In this document: piece by piece, positions 25,929 to 33,679 of the stretch
How the letters are laid out: every line of letters starts with the position of its first letter
How positions within the stretch are numbered: position 1 is the first letter of the stretch
Notes under the pieces: model-generated
The model's input: only the letters and a program-made list of their open reading frames with translations
Told to the model about the DNA's origin: nothing
Databases searched by the model: none
Program-made: the position numbers and the translations under genes
NCBI GenBank assembly: GCA_944321505.1
Contig: CALULN010000012.1
Location: forward strand, 1-48,611
DNA length: 48,611 nucleotides
Reading direction: 5' to 3'
From: Candidatus Methanomethylophilaceae archaeon
Lineage (GTDB): Archaea; Thermoplasmatota; Thermoplasmata; Methanomassiliicoccales; Methanomethylophilaceae

Positions 25929-25956
25929 GGCGCTTCGGCGCCATTCCTCCTTTCCT
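25929..25956 (+). terminator. UUCG-loop hairpin terminator
   Basis: GGCGC-TTCG-GCGCC (25929-25942) directly after the ATPase stop, followed by a pyrimidine run ATTCCTCCTTTCC. A stable tetraloop hairpin plus U-rich tail fits transcription termination. Read from sequence. Confidence 0.55.
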
Positions 25957-26022
25957 ATCCCGGAGGCATCAGGGCATCTTCATCTAAACAGGCGTAAATA
26001 CAAGACCTAGGATTCGGGGCTC

Positions 26023-27402
26023 ATGGAGGACGAAACAGCGGGGACGCGCACACTGCTCGGGTCTCAGAGGAAAGGCGTCATCGCTCTCGCCATCCCCCTC
26101 GGGGTCGCCCTCTTCTTCCAGCAGCTCAACAACATCGTGGACAGCCTCTGGGTGGCGGGACTAGGCGGTTCCGCCATGAGCGCCCTGGGGATAGTCTATC
26201 CGATCTACACGATCCTCATCGGCATCGGCAACGGGCTGGGCGTCGGTGTGGGGGCCGCCATAGCCAGGAACATCGGCCAGAGGAACCACGGGGATGCCAA
26301 CCGTTCGGCGGCCCAGGGTATCGTGCTGACCGCGCTGATAAGCATCATCCTGACCCCAATGCTCCTCCTGACCTCCGAACCGCTGCTTCTGGCCATGGGC
26401 GCGGGAGATACAGTCGCCGACTGCAGGGCTTACGCGGACCCCATCTACATCTCGGCGTTCTTCGTCATACTCAGCGGCGTCATGTCCGGGATGCTACGCG
26501 GCGAAGGCGCGGCGAAGCGCTCCATGGCGATCCAGGTTGTGGGTGCCATGGTCAACATAATCCTGGACCCGATACTGATATACGGTCTGGGGATGGGTGT
26601 CGCGGGTGCCGCATGGGCCACGGTCGCTGCTTTCGTGGTATCCTGTCTCATGGCGGCGTACTGGTACATGCGCGGGAAGGGGATGTACATCCGCATGCGC
26701 AGGCCCGACTTCCGCCCCGACAGGAAGGTCTGGCACGGAATACTCTCTGTCGGTGCCCCCGAGGCACTCGAGCTCTCCATCATGTACCTGTTCAACATCT
26801 TCCTGAACTACATCGTCATAGAGTGCGGCGGCACGGACATGGTGGGTCTATACTCCACGGCTTGGAGGATCGCCAACTTCATCCTCATATTCGCACAGGC
26901 CATGGGCGGCGCCATGGTGGCCGTCTGCGCCGCGGAGTACGGCATGCGCAGGTTCGATATGATCCGCGACGCCTTCAGGTACTCTGTGGCAGTGTCCTTC
27001 GTCTGCACCATAGCCATGTCCGTCATACTGGCTCTTTGCGCAGGCCCGCTCTCTTCGGTGTTCACCGTATCCGATGACCTCTCCTATCTATACGGCGACA
27101 TGAAGGAGCTGCTGCTGTTCTTCCCCATGTTCCTGCCGGTGATGTCCCTCGTCTATGTGGGTTCCGCGCTCATGCAATCCATCGACCGCGCCACCGGCGC
27201 CATGCTGAACTCCCTGGCCAGGAACGTGCTGATGACCGCAGGGTTCTACGCCGCGATGGTGGCTTTCGGCTCGCTGACCTCCCTGTGGTGGGTCATGGCG
27301 GCCATGGAGATTGTCGGCGGGCTGATGATGCTGGCCCATGCCTCCATCGTCCTCAGGCGGGTCTCCGCGGAGGAGGGCCAGCCCGTCGGAAGCGCCGTCT
27401 GA
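26023..27402 (+). CDS. MATE family efflux transporter
   Basis: Multidrug/toxin exporter driven by Na+ or H+, 459 residues with about 12 hydrophobic segments. The early segment has FFQQLNNIVDSLWVAGLGG and ALGIVYPIYTILIGIGNGLGVGVG, typical of MATE repeat one; repeat two has a matching ALELSIMYLFNIFLNYI and YSTAWRIANFILIFAQ. A GCGTAAATACA element lies about 26 bp before the ATG. No regulator is adjacent. The substrate is not predictable from sequence. Confidence 0.93.
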   Translation: MEDETAGTRTLLGSQRKGVIALAIPLGVALFFQQLNNIVDSLWVAGLGGSAMSALGIVYPIYTILIGIGNGLGVGVGAAIARNIGQRNHGDANRSAAQGIVLTALISIILTPMLLLTSEPLLLAMGAGDTVADCRAYADPIYISAFFVILSGVMSGMLRGEGAAKRSMAIQVVGAMVNIILDPILIYGLGMGVAGAAWATVAAFVVSCLMAAYWYMRGKGMYIRMRRPDFRPDRKVWHGILSVGAPEALELSIMYLFNIFLNYIVIECGGTDMVGLYSTAWRIANFILIFAQAMGGAMVAVCAAEYGMRRFDMIRDAFRYSVAVSFVCTIAMSVILALCAGPLSSVFTVSDDLSYLYGDMKELLLFFPMFLPVMSLVYVGSALMQSIDRATGAMLNSLARNVLMTAGFYAAMVAFGSLTSLWWVMAAMEIVGGLMMLAHASIVLRRVSAEEGQPVGSAV

Positions 27403-27463
27403 GGTTTCCTTCCATTCCTTTTCTGCATTCCTTTAAATTACCGTTAAAACCATCTCCATACGC

Positions 27464-27479
27464 TGCCCGTCACCGGGCA
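27464..27479 (+). promoter_or_regulatory. hairpin next to ribosome binding site
   Basis: TGCCCG-TCAC-CGGGCA forms a 6-bp stem directly abutting the GCAGGAGG Shine-Dalgarno of the gene at 27490. Transcription from the TTTAAATTA element at about 27431-27439 would start near 27460, putting the hairpin at the very 5' end of the message. It could modulate translation or stability; this is inference. Confidence 0.35.
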
Positions 27480-27489
27480 GGAGGCATCT

Positions 27490-28155
27490 ATGATACCGCC
27501 CAAATACACCAAGCAGGAACTGAGCAGGCTTCCGGTCGACTTCGTCCAGAAGGAGATCAGGCGCCACAAGAGGGTGATCAAGAGACTGAAGGAGGAGCTC
27601 TACTGGGCGGAGAAGGATGCCTGGAGCTTCGAAACGAAGGCCGCGCCGGCACTCGCCGCGCCCACCGACCGCCTGGCGGAATGCAGAGCGTTCCTGAAGT
27701 TGGCCGAGGAGGCCCTTGCGGAGAGGGGCGCGTACAAGCCGACCCAGCTGGAGGAGGTCCACGACAGGAGGGCCGCCAATCTCCAGACTGCCGTGTGGAT
27801 GGAGTTCGCTCTCGTCACTTCCGCGGGAGTGGAGACCGTCGACATCGATCTGGCCGACGATTTCTCTGTCAAGGTGATGAGCCGCATCCACAAAGCTGAG
27901 AAGGAGGGCAGCGTCCGCAAGGACGTGGAGGATGCGTTCAGGGCCGATCTGGCGGATCTCCACATCGAGGAGTGGAGGCTCCACTACGACTGCAGGGACT
28001 GGAACGACTCCACGGACCTTCCCACATGGAGTCTGACATTCAGGTTCGGAAACGGCAGGAAGGACCTGAAGTACACCGGACGCGGCGACTACCCGTACAA
28101 CTTCGCCAAGGCCAAAGAGGCCTTCTTCAAGGTGCGGGACGAGCTGTTCTACTGA
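27490..28155 (+). CDS. hypothetical coiled-coil protein
   Basis: Not recognised. 221 residues, soluble. An N-terminal basic helix and probable coiled coil (EIRRHKRVIKRLKEELYWAEKD, about residues 20-45) is followed by an Ala-rich stretch, then a mixed alpha/beta half with DWNDSTDLPTWSLTFRFGNG. No cysteine motif, membrane segment or nucleotide loop. It has a good AGGAGG before the ATG and a strong hairpin after its stop, so it is a single-gene unit between the MATE exporter and csoR. Confidence 0.7.
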   Translation: MIPPKYTKQELSRLPVDFVQKEIRRHKRVIKRLKEELYWAEKDAWSFETKAAPALAAPTDRLAECRAFLKLAEEALAERGAYKPTQLEEVHDRRAANLQTAVWMEFALVTSAGVETVDIDLADDFSVKVMSRIHKAEKEGSVRKDVEDAFRADLADLHIEEWRLHYDCRDWNDSTDLPTWSLTFRFGNGRKDLKYTGRGDYPYNFAKAKEAFFKVRDELFY

Positions 28156-28161
28156 AACCGA

Positions 28162-28181
28162 GGGGGCTTCCGCCCCCCTTT
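28162..28181 (+). terminator. GC-rich hairpin terminator
   Basis: GGGGGC-TTCC-GCCCCC with a CTTTCCC tail, seven bases after the stop of the unknown gene at 27490. Short loop and strong stem fit a terminator separating it from csoR. Confidence 0.6.
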
Positions 28182-28223
28182 CCCGTTCCGGGTGCGGACG
28201 GATACTGTTTTAACTCTACGAGC

Positions 28224-28239
28224 ATACCTTATGGGGTAT
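28224..28239. promoter_or_regulatory. CsoR operator 1 (autoregulatory)
   Basis: ATACCTTATGGGGTAT, a near-perfect 16-bp palindrome, lies between a TATA-like GTTTTAAC (about 28206-28213) and the csoR Shine-Dalgarno, over the expected transcription start. It matches the two copies in front of the metal ATPase. Pairs of this type (ATACCCC...GGGGTAT) are known operators of CsoR repressors. Confidence 0.7.
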
Positions 28240-28251
28240 AGGAGGCCCTTC

Positions 28252-28527
28252 ATGAGACAATGCATGGATTCGGAGAATCTGCACAGGCGTCTGAAGAAGA
28301 TCATAGGCCAGGTGCAGGCCATCGACAGGATGATCGATGAGGATGTCCCGTGCGAGGACGTCCTCGCGCAGATCAACGCAGCCAAATCCGCGCTCCACAG
28401 GGTGGGGCAGGTTGTTCTCGAGGGGCATATCAACCACTGTGTGCGCGACGGGATCGAGCACGGTGATGCGGACAAGACGATCGCCAACTTCACGAAGGCA
28501 GTCGAACGTTTTGCCAACATGAAGTGA
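28252..28527 (+). CDS. csoR: CsoR family metal-sensing repressor
   Basis: All-helical DUF156/CsoR repressor of 91 residues that releases DNA on binding Cu(I) or a related metal. The Cys-His-Cys ligand set is C34 in DVPCEDVL and H59/C63 in EGHINHC; the spacing (25 and 4) is the same as in copper-sensing CsoR, which separates it from the formaldehyde sensor FrmR and the nickel sensor RcnR. The N-terminal LHRRLKKIIGQVQAIDRMI helix is standard. The ATG at 28252 has AGGAGG six bases upstream; longer frames upstream would cover the operator. It precedes and likely controls the P1B ATPase. Confidence 0.92.
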   Translation: MRQCMDSENLHRRLKKIIGQVQAIDRMIDEDVPCEDVLAQINAAKSALHRVGQVVLEGHINHCVRDGIEHGDADKTIANFTKAVERFANMK

Positions 28528-28541
28528 CTGTGTTAATACTG

Positions 28542-28557
28542 ATACCCCCATAGGTAT
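28542..28557. promoter_or_regulatory. CsoR operator 2
   Basis: ATACCCCCATAGGTAT, 16 bp, just upstream of the AT-rich TATA element (about 28555-28563) of the ATPase gene. One of three matching palindromes here. Confidence 0.7.
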
Positions 28558-28566
28558 AATATACGG

Positions 28567-28582
28567 ATACCCCTATGGGCAT
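28567..28582. promoter_or_regulatory. CsoR operator 3
   Basis: ATACCCCTATGGGCAT, 16 bp, starting 25 bp after operator 2 and ending 12 bp before the ATPase TTG. The TATA element lies between operators 2 and 3, so bound repressor would cover the promoter on both sides. Confidence 0.7.
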
Positions 28583-28593
28583 CCGTGGTATAA

Positions 28594-30513
28594 TTGATTG
28601 TAGAGAAGATCGAAGGATTCCTGGAATGGGGCGGGATCAGGAAGGAAGCGGCGTTCATCGCCGTTTCGGCCGTCGCACTTGTACTGGGTCTTATGGATCA
28701 CAGACTCTTCGGCATCGATCCCTCCTGGATCGCGGTGATCCTGTGCGGTGTGCCGATAGTCATCGAAGCCGTCATCGGATTGGTGACCCGCTTCGACATC
28801 AAGGCGGATGTCCTCGTATCCCTGGCACTCATCGCATCCATCGCAACCGGCGAGATCTTCGCGGCAGGAGAGATCGCAGCGATCATGCAGCTCGGGTCCC
28901 TGCTCGAGGACCTCACCGTCTCCAGGGCCAAAGCGGGCATCGAGAGGCTCGTCGATCTCACTCCGGTATCCGCCCGCAGGATAAGCGGTTCCGTCGAGGA
29001 GACGATCCGTGCGGAGGACGTTAGAGTGGGGGATGTCCTCCGTGTCCTCCCGGGAGAGACCGTCCCGGTGGACGGGGTGATAGTGTCCGGTGAGACCTCC
29101 ATCAACCAGGCGGTCATGACCGGCGAGTCCCTGCCGGTGGACAAGGCAGTCGGGGACGAGGTGTCCAGCGGGACCGTCAACATGTTCGGCTCCTTCGATA
29201 TGCGTGCCGAGAAGGTGGGCGAGGACAGTTCCATCCAGAGGATGGTGCGCCTCGTGCAGTCTGCCGATGCCGGCAGGGCCAAGATAGTCCGCACAGCGGA
29301 CCGCTGGGCCACATGGATCGTCGTCACCGCACTGACAGCCTCGGCGCTGACATGGCTGGTCACGGGGGAGATACTCCGTGCCGTGACCATCCTGGTGGTG
29401 TTCTGCCCCTGCGCACTGGTTCTGGCCACACCGACCGCCATAATGGCGGCCATCGGCAATGTGACGAAGCACGGGTTCCTTGTGAAGGAGGGGGATGCGC
29501 TGGAGAGGCTGGCATCCGTGACCGATATCGCCTTCGACAAGACCGGCACCCTCACCTTCGGCACTCCCGTGGTGACGGAGGTGGAGGCCCTCTCCGAAAG
29601 CATGGGCGCTGACGAGGTATTCCGTCACGCTGCGTCGGCGGAGAAGCGCTCCGAGCATCCCCTCGGCAGGACGATAGTCCGCTCCTATTCGGAGTCGCAC
29701 GGTCCCGTCCCCGATGCGGACGGCTTCGAAATGTCCCCGGGTGCGGGTGTGAGGGCGTCGGTGGACGGAGACGATGTCCTTGTGGGCAACTCGAAGCTGC
29801 TCGCGGGAAACGGAGTGGAGCTCGACGCCGCAGCCCTGGGAATGGCGGAAGCGCATCTGAAGGAGGGCTGCACCGTGGCCTACGTCGCCGTGAACGGCGG
29901 CGTGGTCGGGATCATCGCCCTCTCGGACACCGTGCGCCCCTATGCCGCCGATGTCATCGGTAGCATGTCCTCCGACGGCATCCGCCCGGTTCTCCTGACA
30001 GGGGATCACGGATACGCTGCCGAGCACATAGCCAGAGAGCTCGGTATAGACGATGTCCATGCCGAATGCCTGCCCCAGGGGAAGATGGATGCCATCGGGC
30101 GGATCCAGGACTCCGGAGGGAAGGTCTGTATGGTGGGCGACGGCATTAACGACGCTCCGGCGCTGAGGAAGGCGCACGTCGGCATCGCAATGGGTGCGGG
30201 CGGGACCGACATAGCCGTCGATGCGGCAGACATCGTCCTGGTGGATGACAGGATAGACGAGCTCCCGCACCTGACGAAGCTGTCGCGCAGGACCATGCTG
30301 ACAATCAAGCTGAACCTCACGTTCTCGCTGACCCTGAACTTCATCGCCATAATCCTGGCAATGACAGGGATCCTCGACCCGGTCACCGGGGCCCTGGTCC
30401 ACAACGCCGGGTCCGTGCTGGTCATCGTCAACTCTGCCCTGCTGCTCAGATGGAGGGCCAAGGGACGTGGGGCGGCTGCGGATCATGCGGTGCCGTCCGG
30501 CTCCCCCGCCTGA
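28594..30513 (+). CDS. heavy-metal P1B-type ATPase
   Basis: Pumps a transition metal out of the cell at the cost of ATP. Motifs: TGES in the actuator domain, CPC (C271-P272-C273) in the metal-binding helix, the phosphorylated D315 in DKTGTLT, HP locus SEHPLG, and GDGINDAP. There is no N-terminal CxxC metal-binding domain; the protein has 639 residues. The last helix carries VHNAGSVLVIVNS rather than the Cu(I)-ATPase MxxSS pattern, so the ion is not certain. An in-frame stop at 28591 forces a downstream start: TTG at 28594. Controlled by CsoR through two operators around its TATA element. Confidence 0.9.
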   Translation: MIVEKIEGFLEWGGIRKEAAFIAVSAVALVLGLMDHRLFGIDPSWIAVILCGVPIVIEAVIGLVTRFDIKADVLVSLALIASIATGEIFAAGEIAAIMQLGSLLEDLTVSRAKAGIERLVDLTPVSARRISGSVEETIRAEDVRVGDVLRVLPGETVPVDGVIVSGETSINQAVMTGESLPVDKAVGDEVSSGTVNMFGSFDMRAEKVGEDSSIQRMVRLVQSADAGRAKIVRTADRWATWIVVTALTASALTWLVTGEILRAVTILVVFCPCALVLATPTAIMAAIGNVTKHGFLVKEGDALERLASVTDIAFDKTGTLTFGTPVVTEVEALSESMGADEVFRHAASAEKRSEHPLGRTIVRSYSESHGPVPDADGFEMSPGAGVRASVDGDDVLVGNSKLLAGNGVELDAAALGMAEAHLKEGCTVAYVAVNGGVVGIIALSDTVRPYAADVIGSMSSDGIRPVLLTGDHGYAAEHIARELGIDDVHAECLPQGKMDAIGRIQDSGGKVCMVGDGINDAPALRKAHVGIAMGAGGTDIAVDAADIVLVDDRIDELPHLTKLSRRTMLTIKLNLTFSLTLNFIAIILAMTGILDPVTGALVHNAGSVLVIVNSALLLRWRAKGRGAAADHAVPSGSPA

Positions 30514-31811
30514 TCGTCCCATATGCATGGGGGGCCATCGCTCCGGACCCAGCCGGCTCTCAGACCTTCGAAGTACGCGTCCGCCAGATCCGCGAGGGCC
30601 CGGTCGCCCGGATACCCTGGCTTCCCGGCGCTGTCCTCCAGGAGGGCCGATGGACCGGTGGTCCGGAGCAGGTGCATCTCGAAGCATCTTGCGAAGGCCT
30701 CCTCGGGTCTGGAGTAGTAGGCCCTCCTGCGTTCGGGGATCCTGCCGTCGGCTCTGACGAGCCTGCGGTATTCAGCGAGGACCGTCCGGAATCCGCCGCC
30801 CAGGGACGGACGTCCGCAGTTGTAGTCGTAGGCGTGAATGTACTCGTGGACGAAGGCCCCCGTGTAGTCGACGGAGACGACCATGGTCCTGGTGCCGTGG
30901 TAGTACACCGCCCCCATCGACCTGGATATGCGCTTCCTGATTCTGATGCAGATCGGCGTCGGGATGATTGGTAGGAGGCCTGCGGCGATGAGGTCGTCGA
31001 AGCACGAGTACATCTCGTCCAGCTGCTCCGGGGCGGCCTCGTTGCAGATCTCCACGTCCTCGAACCTCTCCAGGAACCGGGACCCGTTCTCCAGTTCGAT
31101 CGTCCTCTTCGTCTTGTTCCTGAGGTCCGTGTTCAGGCGCATGGAGTCGGTGACGCCCTTCTTTATGACCCTCAGTTCCCTGAGACAGGAGGAGACGGCA
31201 CCGTTCAGCGCGTCGAACCTCCTGCGGGAGACGAACATGCCCCCCTTGCCGACTACTGCAGGCTCTTCGGACAGCATCCGGCGCTCATCGCCGGTGGACG
31301 AGCGTCTGATGACTCTCCCGAGTGCAGAGCGGCTGTCTGCGGCAATGCGCCAAGCGCCGAGAGAGCCGGCGGTGAGGGCTATCTCCGCGTAGACGGTGCC
31401 GGCGGACTCGAGGATGCCTCCGCTCCCGGTGATGGTGCCTTCGAACCCCTTGTACCCGGAGTCGCAGACGATGTAGGTCTTGCGGATCGTGCCGTAGTCG
31501 GCATCCACCGCTCTGACCGGGGTCGCCTCCGCCCCATAGCGTCTCATCGCCTCCGTGACGGACCGGATCTCGGAGTCGGTCGGCCCGCGTTCGGTGACTT
31601 CTGCGACTGAGCGGGCGAACCCTTCCGCATCCGGGATCCCGTCTCTTATGGCGGCCTTCATGTCCGTGGGCAGGCCGGGGACGCCCCGTGGGAGCAGGGC
31701 ATGGAGCACCGTCATCAGGATGATCCCGTCACGGTCCCCGGGGTCGCCGCCGGCGGCAGTGAGCAGCTCCTCCGGCTCCATCCTCAAGATCCTGAGCGGC
31801 ACGCGGATCAT
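30483..31811 (-). CDS. HExxH zinc metallopeptidase-like protein, family unknown
   Basis: Predicted zincin. FVHEYIHAYDY at about residues 320-330 supplies H322, E323 and H326; a downstream YSRPEEAFARCFEMHLL could provide the third ligand and resembles the 'EAFAR' segment of metallopeptidase domains in polyvalent phage and plasmid proteins. The N-terminal 200 residues have no recognised domain. The protein is 442 residues from the ATG at 31811, which has GGGGGGTG before it; the frame upstream is GC-rich shadow. No signal peptide, so it acts inside the cell. Its end overlaps the metal ATPase by 31 bp, and it is divergent from the pseudo-ATPase at 31993. Confidence 0.7.
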   Translation of the reverse strand: MIRVPLRILRMEPEELLTAAGGDPGDRDGIILMTVLHALLPRGVPGLPTDMKAAIRDGIPDAEGFARSVAEVTERGPTDSEIRSVTEAMRRYGAEATPVRAVDADYGTIRKTYIVCDSGYKGFEGTITGSGGILESAGTVYAEIALTAGSLGAWRIAADSRSALGRVIRRSSTGDERRMLSEEPAVVGKGGMFVSRRRFDALNGAVSSCLRELRVIKKGVTDSMRLNTDLRNKTKRTIELENGSRFLERFEDVEICNEAAPEQLDEMYSCFDDLIAAGLLPIIPTPICIRIRKRISRSMGAVYYHGTRTMVVSVDYTGAFVHEYIHAYDYNCGRPSLGGGFRTVLAEYRRLVRADGRIPERRRAYYSRPEEAFARCFEMHLLRTTGPSALLEDSAGKPGYPGDRALADLADAYFEGLRAGWVRSDGPPCIWDDQAGEPDGTA

Positions 31812-31931
31812 GGGGCACCCCCCGACTCGAACAAGAGGGTGGCGAAACCATCCTCCGATGGCGGTCTGTCCCTTCCAACCGCGCCTGTCCGGACCATGGA
31901 TGGCAGAAGCGCACACAGGTTATCCGCCTGT

Positions 31932-31950
31932 CGGTTCCCATCGGGAACCG
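31932..31950. promoter_or_regulatory. inverted repeat abutting a TATA box
   Basis: CGGTTCCC-ATC-GGGAACCG, a perfect 8-bp inverted repeat, ends at the TATA element TTATAAA (31951-31957) of the gene at 31993. It sits in the 181-bp space between two divergent unknown genes. The shape and place are those of an operator; no matching regulator is adjacent. Confidence 0.5.
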
Positions 31951-31992
31951 TTATAAACGGAGCGGGAATAGCATGGGTCAGGAGTGCATCCA

Positions 31993-33630
31993 ATGACGGA
32001 AGGCATCTACGACAGGAACTGCAGGAGCCTCGCAATCGAAGGATTCAGGGACATAGGCACCGACGGGGAGCAGGAGCTGGTGCTCAACAAGGACCTCTCC
32101 AATCCCGGCGGGCTGGTGGTCCTCCTGGGGAACAGCCGCCATGCCCTGGACAGCGTCATGGATGCGCTTGCGTCCTGGAAGGACATGTCCGCGGGACTGG
32201 ACGACTCGTCCCCCGGGTCATACGACTATCCCAAGGTCCGCATGGACATCAAGGGCCCTGAGGGGGACGTCACCGGCCTCGACTGTCTGGACACCGAGTT
32301 CCACACCCTGTTCTGCGACTTCGTCATAGACAGGTTCGCCCCGGACATGTACGGCTCCGGCGACGACATCCCCATGAACGACCTGCTGAGGATCGGCGTG
32401 GAGCTGGACGACGGCTCCTACGGCTACGATCCCGACGACATCCCCATATTCGAGGAGCTCCGCGGCCTCCTCAAGGAGGACATCAGGGAGCGCGAGGCGC
32501 TGGAGGCATCCATCATCGAGCTCGCCAACATCATGGAGGACACCTGCGGCGACCTGGGCAGGAAGAAGAGGGCCAAGGTCGCCAGACTCAGGACGGAGAT
32601 CCCCAAGGGGAGCTCCATATCCCCCGACGAGTACATCGACCTCCTGCTGGACTCCGAGTACTTCGGCACCCTCTTCGAGGAGTGCGGGCTGTTCGACGAG
32701 GACGCCATGGCGGACGTGTGCGACATAGCCGTCGACGAGTGGGAGTTCTGCGACACCTGCGCGATCAGGAGCACCGGCCTGCTGGTTGACCTCCTGGATC
32801 TCGTGCTGTGGTACACAGATGCGGTGATCAGGATGGAGAAGGACCTGCGCAAGGCCCTGAAGCACATGATCAGGCAGCCAGACCAGGATTCCATCGATAT
32901 GCTCAGGGACGCCCTCTGCGCACCCATAGAGTGGATGGGCGATTCGGTAGTGGATATACCCGTGGAGGTCGGCGATGGGGCCGTGTTCAGCATGGTCCAG
33001 GACATGGGCGCCCTCGACCTGGAGCCCGGGACAGAATACGCCGGCGGAGACCTCTTCGAGGCGGTGCTGGAAGCGGTGGGGGTCGATCCGTGGTTCATGG
33101 ACCCGGACTGCGACGACGATGAGGAGGATGCCACCCTCCCCGACGACATGGACGAGCGGATGGTGGGTCTCTCGGAGGACTTCAACGCCTTTTACGGGAC
33201 ATCCGGGTACGCCTTCGCACTGAAGGACGACGGCGACCTGTATGTGGAGGTCTCCAGGGACGGAGAGCCTCTCGACCTCGACACCGAGTCCGGACCGTTC
33301 CTCTGGAAGCTGGACTATTTCTTCGGATTCTTCCGCAGGGCCCACGCTCCCGGTGAGATCTGCGACCTGGACCCGCTGTTCGGAGGCATGCTGCCGGATG
33401 AGGCCAGGGACATGCTCCCCAGGGTCAGGGACTATGCGGAGGAGAACTCCGTCACCCTGGTGCTCTCCGCGGTGGAGCCCTTCAGCGTCGGTCTGGAGCA
33501 CCCGGAGGAGCTGAGGTTCGTCGTCGCCGGGAAGGACGGCGTGACCCTGGTCAACGACTTCAACGGGTTCGAGGACCCCGTGATGGAGCCGGTGCGCTAC
33601 ATGGACCGCCTGCTCCGCATGAGCCTCTGA
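31993..33630 (+). CDS. SMC/OLD-like AAA protein with degenerate nucleotide site
   Basis: The ends look like an ABC/SMC-type ATPase of the RecF/OLD kind: LAIEGFRDIG and LVVLLGNSRHALDSVMDAL (residues about 13-59) align with 'IxGFRxI...LxGxNGxGKSxxxDAL', but the P-loop Gly-Lys-Ser is gone. The C-terminus, GMLPDEARDMLPRVRDYAEEN then LVLSAVEPFSVGLEHPEELR (about 460-500), mirrors the Walker B/D-loop/H-loop region with 'THSPF' changed to AVEPF. The middle is very acidic, with CGDLGRKKRAKVARLR and no zinc hook. So it is probably a non-hydrolysing relative; partner unknown. 545 residues from the ATG at 31993; a GTG at 31984 is possible. Confidence 0.7.
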   Translation: MTEGIYDRNCRSLAIEGFRDIGTDGEQELVLNKDLSNPGGLVVLLGNSRHALDSVMDALASWKDMSAGLDDSSPGSYDYPKVRMDIKGPEGDVTGLDCLDTEFHTLFCDFVIDRFAPDMYGSGDDIPMNDLLRIGVELDDGSYGYDPDDIPIFEELRGLLKEDIREREALEASIIELANIMEDTCGDLGRKKRAKVARLRTEIPKGSSISPDEYIDLLLDSEYFGTLFEECGLFDEDAMADVCDIAVDEWEFCDTCAIRSTGLLVDLLDLVLWYTDAVIRMEKDLRKALKHMIRQPDQDSIDMLRDALCAPIEWMGDSVVDIPVEVGDGAVFSMVQDMGALDLEPGTEYAGGDLFEAVLEAVGVDPWFMDPDCDDDEEDATLPDDMDERMVGLSEDFNAFYGTSGYAFALKDDGDLYVEVSRDGEPLDLDTESGPFLWKLDYFFGFFRRAHAPGEICDLDPLFGGMLPDEARDMLPRVRDYAEENSVTLVLSAVEPFSVGLEHPEELRFVVAGKDGVTLVNDFNGFEDPVMEPVRYMDRLLRMSL

Positions 33631-33641
33631 CGAACATCTTC

Positions 33642-33669
33642 GCCCATCCGTTCTTAAGGGCGGATGGGC
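33642..33669. terminator. hairpin with TATA-like loop (terminator/promoter overlap)
   Basis: GCCCATCCG (33642-33650), loop TTCTTAAGGG, CGGATGGGC (33661-33669): a 9-bp perfect stem after the pseudo-ATPase stop. The loop TTCTTAAG is also the only TATA candidate for the gene at 33680, so the element may end one transcript and control the next. Confidence 0.45.
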
Positions 33670-33679
33670 TCCTTCCGCC

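Noticed and set aside
28573-30687. 704-codon open frame antisense to the metal ATPase
   Set aside because: Shadow of a strongly coding P-type ATPase; no recognisable protein features.
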